A stretch of DNA of 29,449 bases from an uncultured Flavobacteriales bacterium (GCA_937901255.1 CALCHN010000040.1:1-29449); one strand, 5' to 3'. Shown: positions 15,222 through 25,020, counted from the first letter of the stretch. Numbers and translations: made by a program. The notes: generated by a model not told the origin, from the sequence alone.

Positions 15222-16661
15222 TTAATCTTCTATTCCTTCAAAAAAAGCAGGATTAAAATTGACTAAAAACAACTGTTTTTTAGCCCTAGTAATGGCTGTA
15301 TAAAGCCATCTTAAGTATTCTACGTTAATCATTTCTTCGGTAAGATAACCTTGCTCTACAAAAACAGCATCCCATTGTCCGCCTTGAGATTTATGACAAG
15401 TAATGGCATAAGCAAACTTAACTTGTAATGCTTGGTAATATGGGTCTTTACGAATTAATTCATTGCGTTTTTTTCTGTTGGGCTCGTATCCGTATTCTTC
15501 CGAAATGGCATCATACAACTCCCTAAATTTTCCTGAAGGTAATGATGGAGCATCGGAAAGAATACTGTCCATCAGAATTTTTATTTCTAAATCTGGTTCG
15601 TTAGGATAATCCACCATTCGTATGGTAATATTAGCAAATCTAAAACCATGTTTTTCTTCAAAGCCTCTAATTTTTAAAATCTCAATAATATCGCCATTGG
15701 CTATAAAACCAGCTTTTGAGGCGTCATCTAACCAAAAATAATTATTCTTAACCACCATCATATAATCGCCTGTGGCAATTTCTTCTTCCAACCATTTTAT
15801 TCTTGCTCTAATTTGCAAATTAAACAAATTGGCTCTTTTATTACTTCGACAAACTACCATTACATTTTCATCTCCAAACTTACCGTAAGCATCATTTAAC
15901 TCATCTTCTAACTCCAACCCTGTAATACACTTCACATCGGTAGTGACGCCTAATTCAGGAAACATGGGCAGTTCTACTTTTTTAGTATTAACTTTTGCTC
16001 TTATAAAAGTAGCTAAAGATAAAATTTCACTATCCTGAGCTTGTCTCACTACTTCATCCAACTCATAAAATTCGGGATATAAATAATAGTTTTTATGCAG
16101 TAAATCCTCATCTAAAGCAGGACTTTCTTCCACACCCACCGGTGGCAATTGAGCAGTATCTCCAATAAAAATTAATTTACAATTGATGCCACTATAAACA
16201 TATTCCAACAAATCATCTAACAAGCCTTTTTGGTTTCCCCAATTACTATTTAGTAAACTTCCTACATCACTAATCATAGAAGCTTCATCAACCAAAAAAA
16301 TAGTGTTCTGAAACTTATTTTGTTTTATACTAAAACGAGTGTAGCCATCTCCTCCACTTTTCAATTGGTATATCATTTTATGAATGGTAAAAGCAGGCTT
16401 TTGGGAATAATTAGCCAATACTTTGGCAGCTCTTCCTGTTGGAGCTAATAATACCGATTCTAAATTAAATTGAGGTAAGGTTTTTACTAACGCACCAATA
16501 ATAGAAGTCTTTCCTGTTCCTGCATATCCTTTAAGTACAAACAGACTTCTTTTTTGCTGGTGGAAAACAAAATCGGTTAATGCACCCAATACTTTCTGCT
16601 GTTTTTGAGTTGGTTTAAACCCAAAATGTTGAAGCAATAATTGATAAAACTGATTGTGCAT
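15222..16661 (-). CDS. RecD-like superfamily 1B DNA helicase
   Basis: 479 residues, shorter than RecD2 (about 700) and close to the Dda-like stand-alone helicases common in Bacteroidota. Motif I is GYAGTGKTS at 45-53, motif Ia LLAPTGRAAKVL at 71-82, motif II LVDEASMIS near 123-131, motif III GDTAQLPPV at 167-175, and motif IV is near VVCRSNKRAN. C-terminal UvrD-like motifs are AYAITCHKSQGGQWDAVFV and LRWLYTAITRAKKQLFLV. It should be an ATP-driven 5'-3' DNA helicase in replication or repair; its partner is unknown. It is convergent with the copA direction and 2 nt from copA-tail copy 3. Confidence 0.9.
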   Translation of the reverse strand: MHNQFYQLLLQHFGFKPTQKQQKVLGALTDFVFHQQKRSLFVLKGYAGTGKTSIIGALVKTLPQFNLESVLLAPTGRAAKVLANYSQKPAFTIHKMIYQLKSGGDGYTRFSIKQNKFQNTIFLVDEASMISDVGSLLNSNWGNQKGLLDDLLEYVYSGINCKLIFIGDTAQLPPVGVEESPALDEDLLHKNYYLYPEFYELDEVVRQAQDSEILSLATFIRAKVNTKKVELPMFPELGVTTDVKCITGLELEDELNDAYGKFGDENVMVVCRSNKRANLFNLQIRARIKWLEEEIATGDYMMVVKNNYFWLDDASKAGFIANGDIIEILKIRGFEEKHGFRFANITIRMVDYPNEPDLEIKILMDSILSDAPSLPSGKFRELYDAISEEYGYEPNRKKRNELIRKDPYYQALQVKFAYAITCHKSQGGQWDAVFVEQGYLTEEMINVEYLRWLYTAITRAKKQLFLVNFNPAFFEGIED

Positions 16662-16752
16662 ATTTAAACTTTAAACAACTTCTTAGTAAAAAAACAATAT
16701 TACTACAATATTAATTTTAAATTCGCAGTTACTTATTCAATAAAAAAAATAG

Positions 16753-16760
16753 TAGTTTTG
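16753..16760 (+). promoter_or_regulatory. -7 element upstream of the membrane protein gene
   Basis: TAGTTTTG fits TAnnTTTG and ends 28 nt before the ATG at 16789. No TTG is seen at the expected -33 distance. Confidence 0.4.
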
Positions 16761-16788
16761 TTTTCAAAATTCGTTTAAATAATTAACT

Positions 16789-17469
16789 ATGGGATTACTT
16801 ATAATTATTATCTTAGCAGGTGTTGCTTTATACTTTTTGTCAAAATATGTATTAATAGGATTATCTCCTATGTTACTCAATGTAATAAAAATAGTTTTTG
16901 TAGCATTAATTGCTGTTGCAGCATATATGAATTACGATTCTATTCAGAGTAAAATTGAGTTAGAAAAAGAAATTAAAAAAAGAAATCAAGTTGTTCAAGA
17001 GCGTTTAGAAAATATTAGAGATGCCCAAATAGAATACAAAAAAATTAAAGGCGAATATGCTGGAGACTTTAACAAATTACTAGACTTTTTAAATAATGAT
17101 TCTATTGTACTTGTTTATTCTGAAGGTGAAGTGCCTGACAGTTTAATTGGACAAGAAGCAAGAGCTTTGGAATTAGGCATTATAGTTAGAGACACTACCA
17201 AAGTACCTGTTAGAGAAGAATTGTTTAAAGAAAATTTTGATAAAGTTGTTAAAGACATGAACATTGTACCTTTTTCTGATGGTGTAGAATTTGAAATAGC
17301 TGCTGGAGAAATTGAAAAAGGTAAAGTAATGGTAAAAGTTTTTGAAGTGAAAACACCTTACAAAAATGTTTACAACGGCTTAGACCTTAAAAACGAAGGA
17401 GTAGATTTAGATGCTTATATTGCAGTAGGATCTATGGAAGAACCAACAACAAACGGAAACTGGAAATAA
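16789..17469 (+). CDS. Conserved membrane protein of unknown function
   Basis: 226 residues. Two hydrophobic helices lie at about 2-22 (LLIIIILAGVALYFLS) and 28-48 (MLLNVIKIVFVALIAVAA). A highly charged coiled-coil stretch follows at about 52-85 (SKIELEKEIKKRNQVVQERL), then a soluble alpha/beta region (90-226) with acidic composition and no enzyme motif. The layout suggests a membrane-anchored protein with a long soluble domain. It is not recognised as a named family. It is transcribed alone, between its own -7 element and a terminator at 17495-17528. Confidence 0.7.
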   Translation: MGLLIIIILAGVALYFLSKYVLIGLSPMLLNVIKIVFVALIAVAAYMNYDSIQSKIELEKEIKKRNQVVQERLENIRDAQIEYKKIKGEYAGDFNKLLDFLNNDSIVLVYSEGEVPDSLIGQEARALELGIIVRDTTKVPVREELFKENFDKVVKDMNIVPFSDGVEFEIAAGEIEKGKVMVKVFEVKTPYKNVYNGLDLKNEGVDLDAYIAVGSMEEPTTNGNWK

Positions 17470-17494
17470 CTTTTTTCCTTTCTAAATAATTATA

Positions 17495-17528
17495 AAAATG
17501 AGTTTGGTTTTAGTCAAGCTCATTTTTT
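17495..17528 (+). terminator. Terminator of the membrane protein gene
   Basis: Stem AAATGAG.TTG with CAA.CTCATTT, one mismatch, ending in a run of T. It lies just before the TTG start of the DUF3822 gene. Confidence 0.75.
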
Positions 17529-17549
17529 ATTTTAATACATTCATATAAA

Positions 17550-18425
17550 TTGAAGCTTGTAGCGAACATAAATTTAGTTGACAAATCTTTTGCTGATGCT
17601 AAAGTAGCTGGCTATAAACTATATGTCCAAATAAGTAAAGCCGATATTAAACTGTTGGTTTTAGATGTCTCCACATCCACCTTTATTGCTCTAAAAGTTT
17701 ATGTATTAAATGATGTTTATACCGATCATGCTTTAGCAGAAAAAATTCAGCTTTTTGTTAAAGAAGATAGCTGGATAAACAACAACTTCTCATCAACACA
17801 CCTTATTTTTGTAAATAATAGAGCTACCATAATGCCTAATGCTCTTTTTAATAAAGATGAATTAGCCACTTACCATCAATATAATTTTACACCCAACGAA
17901 ACGGACAATTATTGTTTCGATAAATTTTTAAACCTTTCGGCAAATAATATTTATGCCGTTCCCGACTTTATTATTTCTTGTTTTGATACTGTAAAAAACA
18001 AACATTTTTTTCATTTCTCAACACCATTAATAACTGCAGCTTTATTGCATGCAAAAAACACCAATGCACTATCATTAATTGATGTACACGTATTACCCAA
18101 CTCTTTCCAAATTATAATTATAAAAAATCAACAACTAGCACTTTACAACTCATTCGATTATCAAACCAGCGAAGACTTTATTTACTACTTACTTTTTGTG
18201 TTAGAGCAACAAAAAATTGACAATAAAAAAGTACACATTCGTTTATTAGGCGAAGTAGAAAAAAATTCTACTATTTACACACTTTTAAACACATATATTA
18301 ATGAAGTTTCATTCTTAGAAAAAAACGATTTGCTTGCCAACTCATCCTTAAAATTGAGTTATATTTTCGATGAAATTTCACCAACATATTATTACTCCAT
18401 TTTTCAACAATACTTGTGCGAATAA
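17550..18425 (+). CDS. DUF3822 family protein
   Basis: 291 residues from a TTG codon. It has a divided, actin/ASKHA-like pattern of beta strands (ADIKLLVLDVSTSTFIALKV, then a later DVHVLPNSFQIIIIKNQQLA) without complete ATPase motifs. Known DUF3822 proteins occur in Bacteroidota directly before rsmD, as here, where the two genes overlap by 10 nt. The function is not established; linkage to rsmD hints at a role connected with ribosomal RNA methylation or ribosome assembly, but that is inference from position only. Confidence 0.75.
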   Translation: MKLVANINLVDKSFADAKVAGYKLYVQISKADIKLLVLDVSTSTFIALKVYVLNDVYTDHALAEKIQLFVKEDSWINNNFSSTHLIFVNNRATIMPNALFNKDELATYHQYNFTPNETDNYCFDKFLNLSANNIYAVPDFIISCFDTVKNKHFFHFSTPLITAALLHAKNTNALSLIDVHVLPNSFQIIIIKNQQLALYNSFDYQTSEDFIYYLLFVLEQQKIDNKKVHIRLLGEVEKNSTIYTLLNTYINEVSFLEKNDLLANSSLKLSYIFDEISPTYYYSIFQQYLCE

Positions 18426-18952
18426 TTAGCGGAAAATATAAAGGAAAAACCATTTCAGCCCCTAAGCAACTACCGGTTAGACCAACTACCGACTTTGCTA
18501 AAGAAGGCTTATTTAATATCATTGAAAATAATTTTGATATTGATGACTTGTCTGTATTGGATTTATTTTGTGGCACAGGAAATATTTCCCTAGAATTTGC
18601 TTCAAGAGGTGCGAAAAACATTACCAGTGTTGATGCCAACAACCACTGTGTGCGTTTTGTAAAAGAAACGAGTACCAAGCTTGAGTTAAAACAAATTCAA
18701 GTGATAAAACAAGATGTATTTAGGTTCCTACAAAAATCTATACATCAATTCGATTTTATTTTTGCCGACCCTCCCTATCAACTAAAAGAATTAACCGAAA
18801 TACCTGATTTAATCTTTAAAAACAATTGGTTAAAAGACAATGGTTGGTTGGTTGTAGAACACGATAAATTTGTGGAATTTAGTAAGCATCCTAATTTTTT
18901 TCAGCACAGAAAATATGGCAATGTTAATTTTAGTTTTTTCCAAAACTTGTAA
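18416..18952 (+). CDS. rsmD: 16S rRNA (guanine(966)-N2)-methyltransferase
   Basis: 178 residues starting at GTG inside the end of the DUF3822 gene. The start is fixed by the family's N-terminus MRIISGKYKGKTI and PVRPTTDFAKEGLFNII. The S-adenosylmethionine site is DLFCGTGN at 49-56, with a second acidic site SVDANN at 71-76. The catalytic DPPY is at 118-121. The enzyme methylates G966 of 16S rRNA in the small subunit head during late assembly. The MATE transporter gene begins 4 nt downstream, probably on the same transcript. Confidence 0.94.
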   Translation: MRIISGKYKGKTISAPKQLPVRPTTDFAKEGLFNIIENNFDIDDLSVLDLFCGTGNISLEFASRGAKNITSVDANNHCVRFVKETSTKLELKQIQVIKQDVFRFLQKSIHQFDFIFADPPYQLKELTEIPDLIFKNNWLKDNGWLVVEHDKFVEFSKHPNFFQHRKYGNVNFSFFQNL

Positions 18953-18955
18953 CTT

Positions 18956-20287
18956 TTGAAAGCTCATATTAACTATAAAAGTATTTGGAAAATTGCTCTT
19001 CCAATTATATTAAGCAATGTAGCACTTAATGTAATAACCGTTACCGACACCATTTTTTTAGGTCAGGTAAACCACGTTGCACTTGGAGCAGCAGGAAATG
19101 CCGGAATTTTTTATTTTGTATTAATTCTTACTGGAGTTGGGTTAAGTACAGGAGCTCAAATTATTATAGGCAGAAGAAATGGCGAAAAAAACTTTGCTCA
19201 AATTGGAGCTATTTTCGATCAAACCATTTACTTACTTTCTTTTATTTCACTATTAGTTTTTATACTTCTTCAATTTATTGCTCCCGTTTTATTAGAAAAC
19301 ATCACCTCCTCCCCTGCTATTTATACTGCTACTGTTGAGTTTTTATATTACCGTTCTTTCGGAGTACTTTTTCATTTTATAAATTTTGTTTTTATAGCTT
19401 TTTATGTAGGAACAACCAACACCAAAGTCCTTATTCATACCACCATTGCCATGATGCTGGTAAATGTATTTTTTGATTACGCCCTAATATTTGGAAATTT
19501 CGGTTTCCCAAGAATGGAAGTTAAAGGTGCTGCCATAGCTTCCGTTTTAGCAGAGTTAGTGGCTTTTTGCTACTTAGTAATTTATACCCATAAAAATGCT
19601 TTTGTAAAACAATTCCAACTGTTTAAATTCAAAAAAATTAATTGGGAAATTATAAATAAAACCACAAAAGTAGGTAGCCCTATTATGCTTCAGAACTTTT
19701 TAGCCATTAGCTCGTGGTTTATCTTTTTTATGATTATTGAAAAATTGGGAGAAAAAGAATTAGCCATTTCTCATATTATCCGCAGTATTTACATGGTGCT
19801 TATGATTCCACTTTTTGGGTTTAGCTCTGCTACCAACACTTTAGTAAGTAACCTTATCGGACAAAAAAGAGAATATAAAGTAATGACGCTTATTAAAAGA
19901 GTATTGGTATTAAGTTTAGGCTCAACTATGCTTATAGGCTTTTTCAGTATATTTTTCGGAAAAGAAATTATAGGCTTTTATACTCCAGATATCAACTTAA
20001 TAAACAATGCTATCCCTACCTTAAGGGTAATTAATTTAACCATGTTTTTCTTTTGTATTGCTTTTATCTTGTTCAATGCAGTTTCAGGAACAGGAAACAC
20101 CAAAGTATCACTTTTAATAGAAGCAACAACTATCTCTATTTATTTAGTTGCTGCCTACTTTATTGCTATAGAGTTTGAAGCTTCCTTACCAGTGGTTTGG
20201 TGTTCAGAATTTATCTATTTTGGGTTGTTGGGGCTTTTTTCCTTATGGTACTTGAAAAAAGGCAATTGGAGAAAGCTAAAGCTTTAA
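18956..20287 (+). CDS. MATE family multidrug/metabolite efflux transporter
   Basis: 443 residues from TTG, 3 nt after the rsmD stop. Twelve hydrophobic helices are expected across the whole length. Early signatures are WKIALPIILSNVALNVITVT and DTIFLGQVNHVALGAAGNAG, typical of the MATE N-terminus. GVGLSTGAQIIIGRRNGEKN and the equivalent second-half block FGFSSATNTLVSNLIGQKRE show the internal duplication of two six-helix bundles. It should export small molecules in exchange for Na+ or H+ at the inner membrane; the substrate is unknown. It ends at a terminator shared with the convergent gene. Confidence 0.9.
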   Translation: MKAHINYKSIWKIALPIILSNVALNVITVTDTIFLGQVNHVALGAAGNAGIFYFVLILTGVGLSTGAQIIIGRRNGEKNFAQIGAIFDQTIYLLSFISLLVFILLQFIAPVLLENITSSPAIYTATVEFLYYRSFGVLFHFINFVFIAFYVGTTNTKVLIHTTIAMMLVNVFFDYALIFGNFGFPRMEVKGAAIASVLAELVAFCYLVIYTHKNAFVKQFQLFKFKKINWEIINKTTKVGSPIMLQNFLAISSWFIFFMIIEKLGEKELAISHIIRSIYMVLMIPLFGFSSATNTLVSNLIGQKREYKVMTLIKRVLVLSLGSTMLIGFFSIFFGKEIIGFYTPDINLINNAIPTLRVINLTMFFFCIAFILFNAVSGTGNTKVSLLIEATTISIYLVAAYFIAIEFEASLPVVWCSEFIYFGLLGLFSLWYLKKGNWRKLKL

Positions 20288-20319
20288 AAACGAAATGTTG
20301 TATAGCACCCATCTAAAAT

Positions 20320-20355
20320 AAAAAAGACCGAACAAATTATGCTCAGTCTTTTTTA
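20320..20355. terminator. Two-way terminator between convergent genes
   Basis: Inverted repeat AAAAAAGAC... with ...GTCTTTTTT, two internal mismatches. T-runs occur on both strands, so it serves the MATE gene on the plus strand and the small secreted-protein gene on the minus strand. Confidence 0.75.
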
Positions 20356-20375
20356 TAACTTTAAAAATCAATCAA

Positions 20376-20633
20376 TTATTCAGCTGATTTCTTTTCAGTT
20401 TTTTCTACTTTATCATCGCTAGTAGATGCTTTTGCTTTACTTGCACAACAAGATTTTTTTCCATCTTTTGATGCACACGCTTTTTTGTCAGCAGTTTTTT
20501 TATCAGCACAAGCTTTTTTGTCTTTTTTAGAAGTACATTCTTTAGTGCATTTTTCACCGCCACATGGAGCAGCTTCTACATTGCTTAAACCAACAAAGCT
20601 GATTAATGCAACTGCTAAAAATAATTTTTTCAT
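20376..20633 (-). CDS. Small exported Lys/Ala/Cys-rich protein
   Basis: 85 residues. A clear signal peptide (MKKLFLAVALISFVGLSNVE, cut after A-A) is followed by a short mature protein of about 63 residues that is almost all Lys, Ala, Ser, Asp and Cys. Seven cysteines occur in GGEKC, KEC, KKAC (twice, in the repeated unit DKKACA/DKKACAS) and a CC pair near SCCASK. The tail is acidic and lysine-rich. There is no known domain; the cysteine spacing would suit metal binding or disulfide links, and low complexity suggests a disordered chain. A near-consensus -7 element (TATCTTTA) is at 20664-20671 on the minus strand. Function unknown. Confidence 0.7.
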   Translation of the reverse strand: MKKLFLAVALISFVGLSNVEAAPCGGEKCTKECTSKKDKKACADKKTADKKACASKDGKKSCCASKAKASTSDDKVEKTEKKSAE

Positions 20634-20845
20634 AGTATTTGTGTTTAGTTGAATATTGAGGAGTAAAGATATACATTTTTGAATGAAATTATGTATTGAA
20701 ATGTTAAAATTTTAAAAACTTTTATTTGGTATAAATCTCAAATACATTCATTTACTATTGTAGATTTAGTGAGTTTATTCCAACCATTGGTTCAACAATT
20801 ACAATGGAAATATTTTATTAATATTGTCTTTTGCCTATTTAATTA

Positions 20846-22411
20846 ATGATGTTACAGCATAATTTCTTTGTAAAAAGCTTACTCCTCCTATTTTTATTAG
20901 GCGTTACTACTTTATGTTTAGCTCAAAAACCAGCTCAAATAGAAATTCTTAATGCTAATTCTTTAGAATATGATGAATCAACAGGTAAAAAAGCTAAAAA
21001 ATTAATTGGAGATGTGCAGCTAAAACATGATGATGCATTGATGTTTTGCGATAGTGCTTATGTTTTTTCAGAAAGTAATAGTATGCACGCATATAGTCGA
21101 GTAAAAATTCTTCAAGGCGATTCGTTGCAACTTACTGGCGACTCGTTGATTTATTATGGCAATACTAAAAAAGCTATTCTTAGAGGTAATATTCAGTTGA
21201 TTAATAAAGATGTTACGCTAACCACTAAATTTTTAGACTACGACAGAACTTCTAACATTGCCTATTATTATAATGGTGGAGAAATGATTAGTAATCAACA
21301 GCAAGATACACTTACTTCAGAAAAAGGATATTACCATGCCAACCATCAATCTTTTTATTTTAAAGAAAATGTGGTGCTTACCAATCCTCAATATAAAATA
21401 TTTGCTGATACATTAAAATTTCACTCCTCTACCGAAACAGTTTATTTTCTTGGAAAAACTACTATTTTAAGTGATGAAAATTTTATCTATACCAATGATG
21501 GCTGGTATAACACTAAAAATAACACTTCGGAATTTTATACTGACTCTTACATTTACTCGGAAAATAAATTTATTTATGGCGATACTATTTTCTATAACAG
21601 AGATTTAGGTTATGGAAAAATTACTTGCAATGCGTTAATAAAAGATACTGCTGATGATTTACAAATTTTAGGCGATGATGTTCGATTTTTTGAACAAAAA
21701 GACAGTGCTGTAATTACCAAAGAAGCTTTACTAATGCAGTTTATGGATAATGACACGCTTTATTTACATGCCGATACTTTTAAAGTTTATGCCAGTTATA
21801 AATACGATTTAGATTCTCTTAACCATGATACATTGAGTGTAGATACGCTAAGAAATTTGTTGGCTTACCATAAAGTAAAATTTTTTAAAAGCGATATGCA
21901 AGGCAAAGCAGATTCTGTAGTGTATAATTTTGCCGATTCCACCGTGAATTTTTATAGAGACCCCATTATTTGGTCTAACGAAAACCAATTAACAGCTGAT
22001 TTCATCTATTTACAAATGAAAAACAAAGCCATTGATGCCATTTTTATGGAGAAAAATGCTTTTATAATTTCCATAGCAGATTCGGTACACAAACACTTTA
22101 ACCAAATTAAAGGTATTGATATGGTGGGTTATTTTAAAGAAAAAAAGCTTTATAAAATTGAAGTACACAACCAAGCAGAAACCATTTATTTTGCTAAAGA
22201 TGATGATAATAAATACATAGGCGTAAATAAAGCTACGGGGAATGACATGCTTATTTTCTTGGAAGATAACACCTTAAAATCGCTCACTTTTATTAAAGAC
22301 CCTGATGGTATTTTTCATCCTATTAATGAGCCTTCACCAAAAGACTTAATTTTAAAAGGTTTCAACTGGAATGAAATTGACAGACCGAAAGATCAGTTTG
22401 ATATTTATTGA
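20846..22411 (+). CDS. OstA-like protein (LptA/LptD N-terminal domain family)
   Basis: 521 residues. Signal peptide at 1-27 (LLLLFLLGVTTLCLAQ). Starting at about 33 are the repeated short beta strands of the OstA/LptA fold (LIGDVQLKHDDALMFCDSAY, LQLTGDSLIYYGNTKKAILR, YNGGEMISNQQQDTLTSEKG). The repeats continue as YFLGKTTILSDENFIYTNDG and onward almost to the end, giving a long beta-jellyroll stack. Members are thought to bridge lipopolysaccharide across the periplasm toward the outer membrane; here the protein lacks the LptD beta-barrel, so it would be a periplasmic or membrane-facing LptA-like part. A second ATG is one codon downstream. The 3' end overlaps the convergent aminopeptidase gene by 7 nt. 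Confidence 0.85.
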   Translation: MMLQHNFFVKSLLLLFLLGVTTLCLAQKPAQIEILNANSLEYDESTGKKAKKLIGDVQLKHDDALMFCDSAYVFSESNSMHAYSRVKILQGDSLQLTGDSLIYYGNTKKAILRGNIQLINKDVTLTTKFLDYDRTSNIAYYYNGGEMISNQQQDTLTSEKGYYHANHQSFYFKENVVLTNPQYKIFADTLKFHSSTETVYFLGKTTILSDENFIYTNDGWYNTKNNTSEFYTDSYIYSENKFIYGDTIFYNRDLGYGKITCNALIKDTADDLQILGDDVRFFEQKDSAVITKEALLMQFMDNDTLYLHADTFKVYASYKYDLDSLNHDTLSVDTLRNLLAYHKVKFFKSDMQGKADSVVYNFADSTVNFYRDPIIWSNENQLTADFIYLQMKNKAIDAIFMEKNAFIISIADSVHKHFNQIKGIDMVGYFKEKKLYKIEVHNQAETIYFAKDDDNKYIGVNKATGNDMLIFLEDNTLKSLTFIKDPDGIFHPINEPSPKDLILKGFNWNEIDRPKDQFDIY

Positions 22412-24777
22412 ACTATCAATTTTCCTGTGTGAATTAATTTATTCTCATCAAAAACAGTAATAACATAATTTCCTGAATTCCAATCTGAAACATCTATTTT
22501 TAACTGATTGTTGAAAATCTCTTCATGAGCAACATTGCCCAATACATCGTAAACCATAACTTGTAATTGATTAAATGGAACAAGCGTTTTTAACCAAAAC
22601 ACCTCATTGGTAGGGTTTGGAAACATTTCTATTACAGCAGTCTCCTTATCCTCAATTTCATCAATACTTACAGCACTCGGACTATTAGCAAAAGTGTATT
22701 CTCCTAACAACAAACTATCTATAATTACAAATCCATAAGGAACGCCTGGTATAACAGTCTTACCATAGTAAGGAAATTCTTGCCAATCATCATGTGCATC
22801 TTCTCTGTAAAGCAAAACCAAACTATCATGGTTTACCGAAAGCAAATCTGTATCTAAAAATCCATTGCTTGCTCTTCCATCAAAGTCTATTCTGGCAGAA
22901 GCCGAAAAGCCAGTTGGTAAAATACCTGTAAATCGCCAGTATCTACTGGTTGATAATCTGTAATTATTTACATTATTTTTTACTGAATCGGGAGCAACCC
23001 AATGATGTTCAATATGCAACAAAGCAGAATCGCTAACAGCATCTACGCCAACTCTTACTAACGTAAGATTTTGACTCTGTAAGTTAAAAGTGTTTTTTAT
23101 CTTAAGTTGATTATCTGTTCGAGCTTGGTTTAACAAATTGGCTTCATTTAAAATTACTACTGTTGGCTGAAAAGGTACGCTTACCAAGGCAGTAGAATAT
23201 TGACCAGAAGCTACAATATCGGTTGTAAATTTATTCCAATTATTGTCATAAAAAGTTACTTCAAGCGGAGTTCCAGTATGGAAATTTGTAGCTCCTCTTA
23301 ACTTTTGCTGTACATAAAGTGTTACGTCATAATTAGGTGAATTTAATGCCACCTCAAAAGAATCAACTTTAAAATTAGAAAAACCCGGACTCAACACCCA
23401 ATCATTAAAAAAATCCGTCATATTAACCCCTGTTGAAGTGGTTAAAAAATCTTTAAACTCCGTTGGATTAATGTTCTTAAACTTAAAACTATCCATTAAC
23501 TGTTGTACCCCATAAAAAAACAAGGAATCGCCTAAATAAGCTCTCATATTATGAGCAACAGATGCTCCTTTTAAGTAAGAATGTGTTCCATACGTGTAAG
23601 CATGATCCATATTGCTTAAGGATCTAAACCCATCATCATCTATATGAGCAAACTGCAATACTTGTTTATGATTAGCTTTTACATCAGCCATATAAGCATC
23701 TCTACCGTATAAAAATTCTGTAAAAATATGTTCTGAATAAGTAGCAAACCCTTCATTAATCCACATATCTCCAGCAGTTTCGCAAGTTACTAAATCACCC
23801 CACCAATGGTGAGCAAACTCGTGAGCCATTAATGTTTCATAAGCTAAACTACCATTTGCGGCAACTCTCGGATACGCCACGCAAGTTGCATGTTCCATAG
23901 CTCCACCATTAAAAGGCACTAATATAAAACCAATTTTACTCCATAAGTACGGTCCATACTGGTTTTCGTAAATAGCCAAAGCTTGATTTAGGTTTACAAA
24001 TGAATTTTTAAAATTAGTAGTATCAGGAGCTCTAGCAACTAATTCGACAGGAATACTTCCGTTAGTACCTAAAAAAGTTTGATGAACAGTTGCATAATCT
24101 GAAACAGCAACACAAACCAAATAGGTTGGGATTGGTTCGTTCATTACCCACTTTCTAACAATAGTATCTCCTGTAATTACAGAATCACTAACCAACACTC
24201 CATTGCAATGTGCTTTTTTACCTCCAGAAGTAATAATATTAAATTCATAAGTAGCATGTTCTACAAAGTTATCGAAACAGGGAAACCAAACTCTTCCGTA
24301 ATTATGTGGATCTGCATTAAAACCTACTCCTAAATTATATGCGTAGGAATTGTTAAAATAAAAACCTCCAAAACCACTATTGTCTGTTTGTGGTGTTCCA
24401 TTATAAAAAACAATTACTTCAGCAGTATCTCCAACATTCATTAAAGTAGGTAAATTAACTGCTAGTAAAGTATCGTTATAACTAAAAGTGAGTAAATTAT
24501 TAGCCGCATCTTTAACAGAATCTACATTAAGCTCCAATAAATCTAAATCGAGTAAATTAATACCATTAAGTTTAGTTGTAAAAGTAACTTTACAGTTTCC
24601 TGCAATAATTTTATTGGTAAAATCAGTTATGTCTAAATTTATTTGAAAATTCAGAATATCAATGGTATCACTTCTGCTATTTAAAGCTTTGTTATTAAAC
24701 TGATTCGGTTTTAATTGAGCATACGTTGTGGCTATAGCAAATATAGTAATAGCTATAAAAAGTAATATTTTTTTCAT
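22405..24777 (-). CDS. Secreted M1 family aminopeptidase with T9SS sorting domain
   Basis: 790 residues. Signal peptide at 1-20 (MKKILLFIAITIFAIATTYA). The M1 N-terminal beta domain is at about 35-225. The catalytic domain has the exopeptidase-type motif GGAMEHA near 292 (usual form GxMEN, here with H), zinc site HEFAHHWWGD (H319, E320, H323) and the third ligand E342 in WINEGFATY, the exact HExxH-18-E spacing. A beta/helical region follows, then a T9SS type A C-terminal signal at about 715-790 (EMFPNPTNEVFWLK to NSGNYVITVFDENKL). It should trim N-terminal residues from peptides at the cell surface or outside. The GAMEH variant is common in bacterial M1 homologues. Its stop overlaps the OstA-like gene by 7 nt. 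Confidence 0.92.
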   Translation of the reverse strand: MKKILLFIAITIFAIATTYAQLKPNQFNNKALNSRSDTIDILNFQINLDITDFTNKIIAGNCKVTFTTKLNGINLLDLDLLELNVDSVKDAANNLLTFSYNDTLLAVNLPTLMNVGDTAEVIVFYNGTPQTDNSGFGGFYFNNSYAYNLGVGFNADPHNYGRVWFPCFDNFVEHATYEFNIITSGGKKAHCNGVLVSDSVITGDTIVRKWVMNEPIPTYLVCVAVSDYATVHQTFLGTNGSIPVELVARAPDTTNFKNSFVNLNQALAIYENQYGPYLWSKIGFILVPFNGGAMEHATCVAYPRVAANGSLAYETLMAHEFAHHWWGDLVTCETAGDMWINEGFATYSEHIFTEFLYGRDAYMADVKANHKQVLQFAHIDDDGFRSLSNMDHAYTYGTHSYLKGASVAHNMRAYLGDSLFFYGVQQLMDSFKFKNINPTEFKDFLTTSTGVNMTDFFNDWVLSPGFSNFKVDSFEVALNSPNYDVTLYVQQKLRGATNFHTGTPLEVTFYDNNWNKFTTDIVASGQYSTALVSVPFQPTVVILNEANLLNQARTDNQLKIKNTFNLQSQNLTLVRVGVDAVSDSALLHIEHHWVAPDSVKNNVNNYRLSTSRYWRFTGILPTGFSASARIDFDGRASNGFLDTDLLSVNHDSLVLLYREDAHDDWQEFPYYGKTVIPGVPYGFVIIDSLLLGEYTFANSPSAVSIDEIEDKETAVIEMFPNPTNEVFWLKTLVPFNQLQVMVYDVLGNVAHEEIFNNQLKIDVSDWNSGNYVITVFDENKLIHTGKLIVQ

Positions 24778-25020
24778 GAGCAGGTGATTCAGAAATTATT
24801 CCTTGTAAAAATACAAAAACAGTCAGAATATTGCCCTACTAAACTTTATTCGAAAAAAAAAATTAACCAAACAATATATTTTTTTGCTTAATTTTAACAT
24901 CTAACAAATTTATAGTAATCTTGTAATGCTATCATACAAATTTATAAAAACCCAATTTTAATATAATATTGATTTTATGTAAATTAAGCTTTAAAACTTT
25001 CACAAAAACTACTTATTATT
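24778..25020. other. Divergent intergenic region with no gene
   Basis: 243 nt of very A+T-rich DNA between the start of the aminopeptidase gene and the start of the helical protein gene. It must hold both promoters, but no full TTG/TAnnTTTG pair is convincing on either strand, and no stable hairpin or short ORF with a good start is seen. Confidence 0.5.

Noticed and set aside
22405..22411. 7-nt overlap of convergent stop ends (OstA-like gene and M1 aminopeptidase)
   Set aside because: Short convergent overlaps are common in compact genomes and both reading frames are intact; nothing unusual follows.
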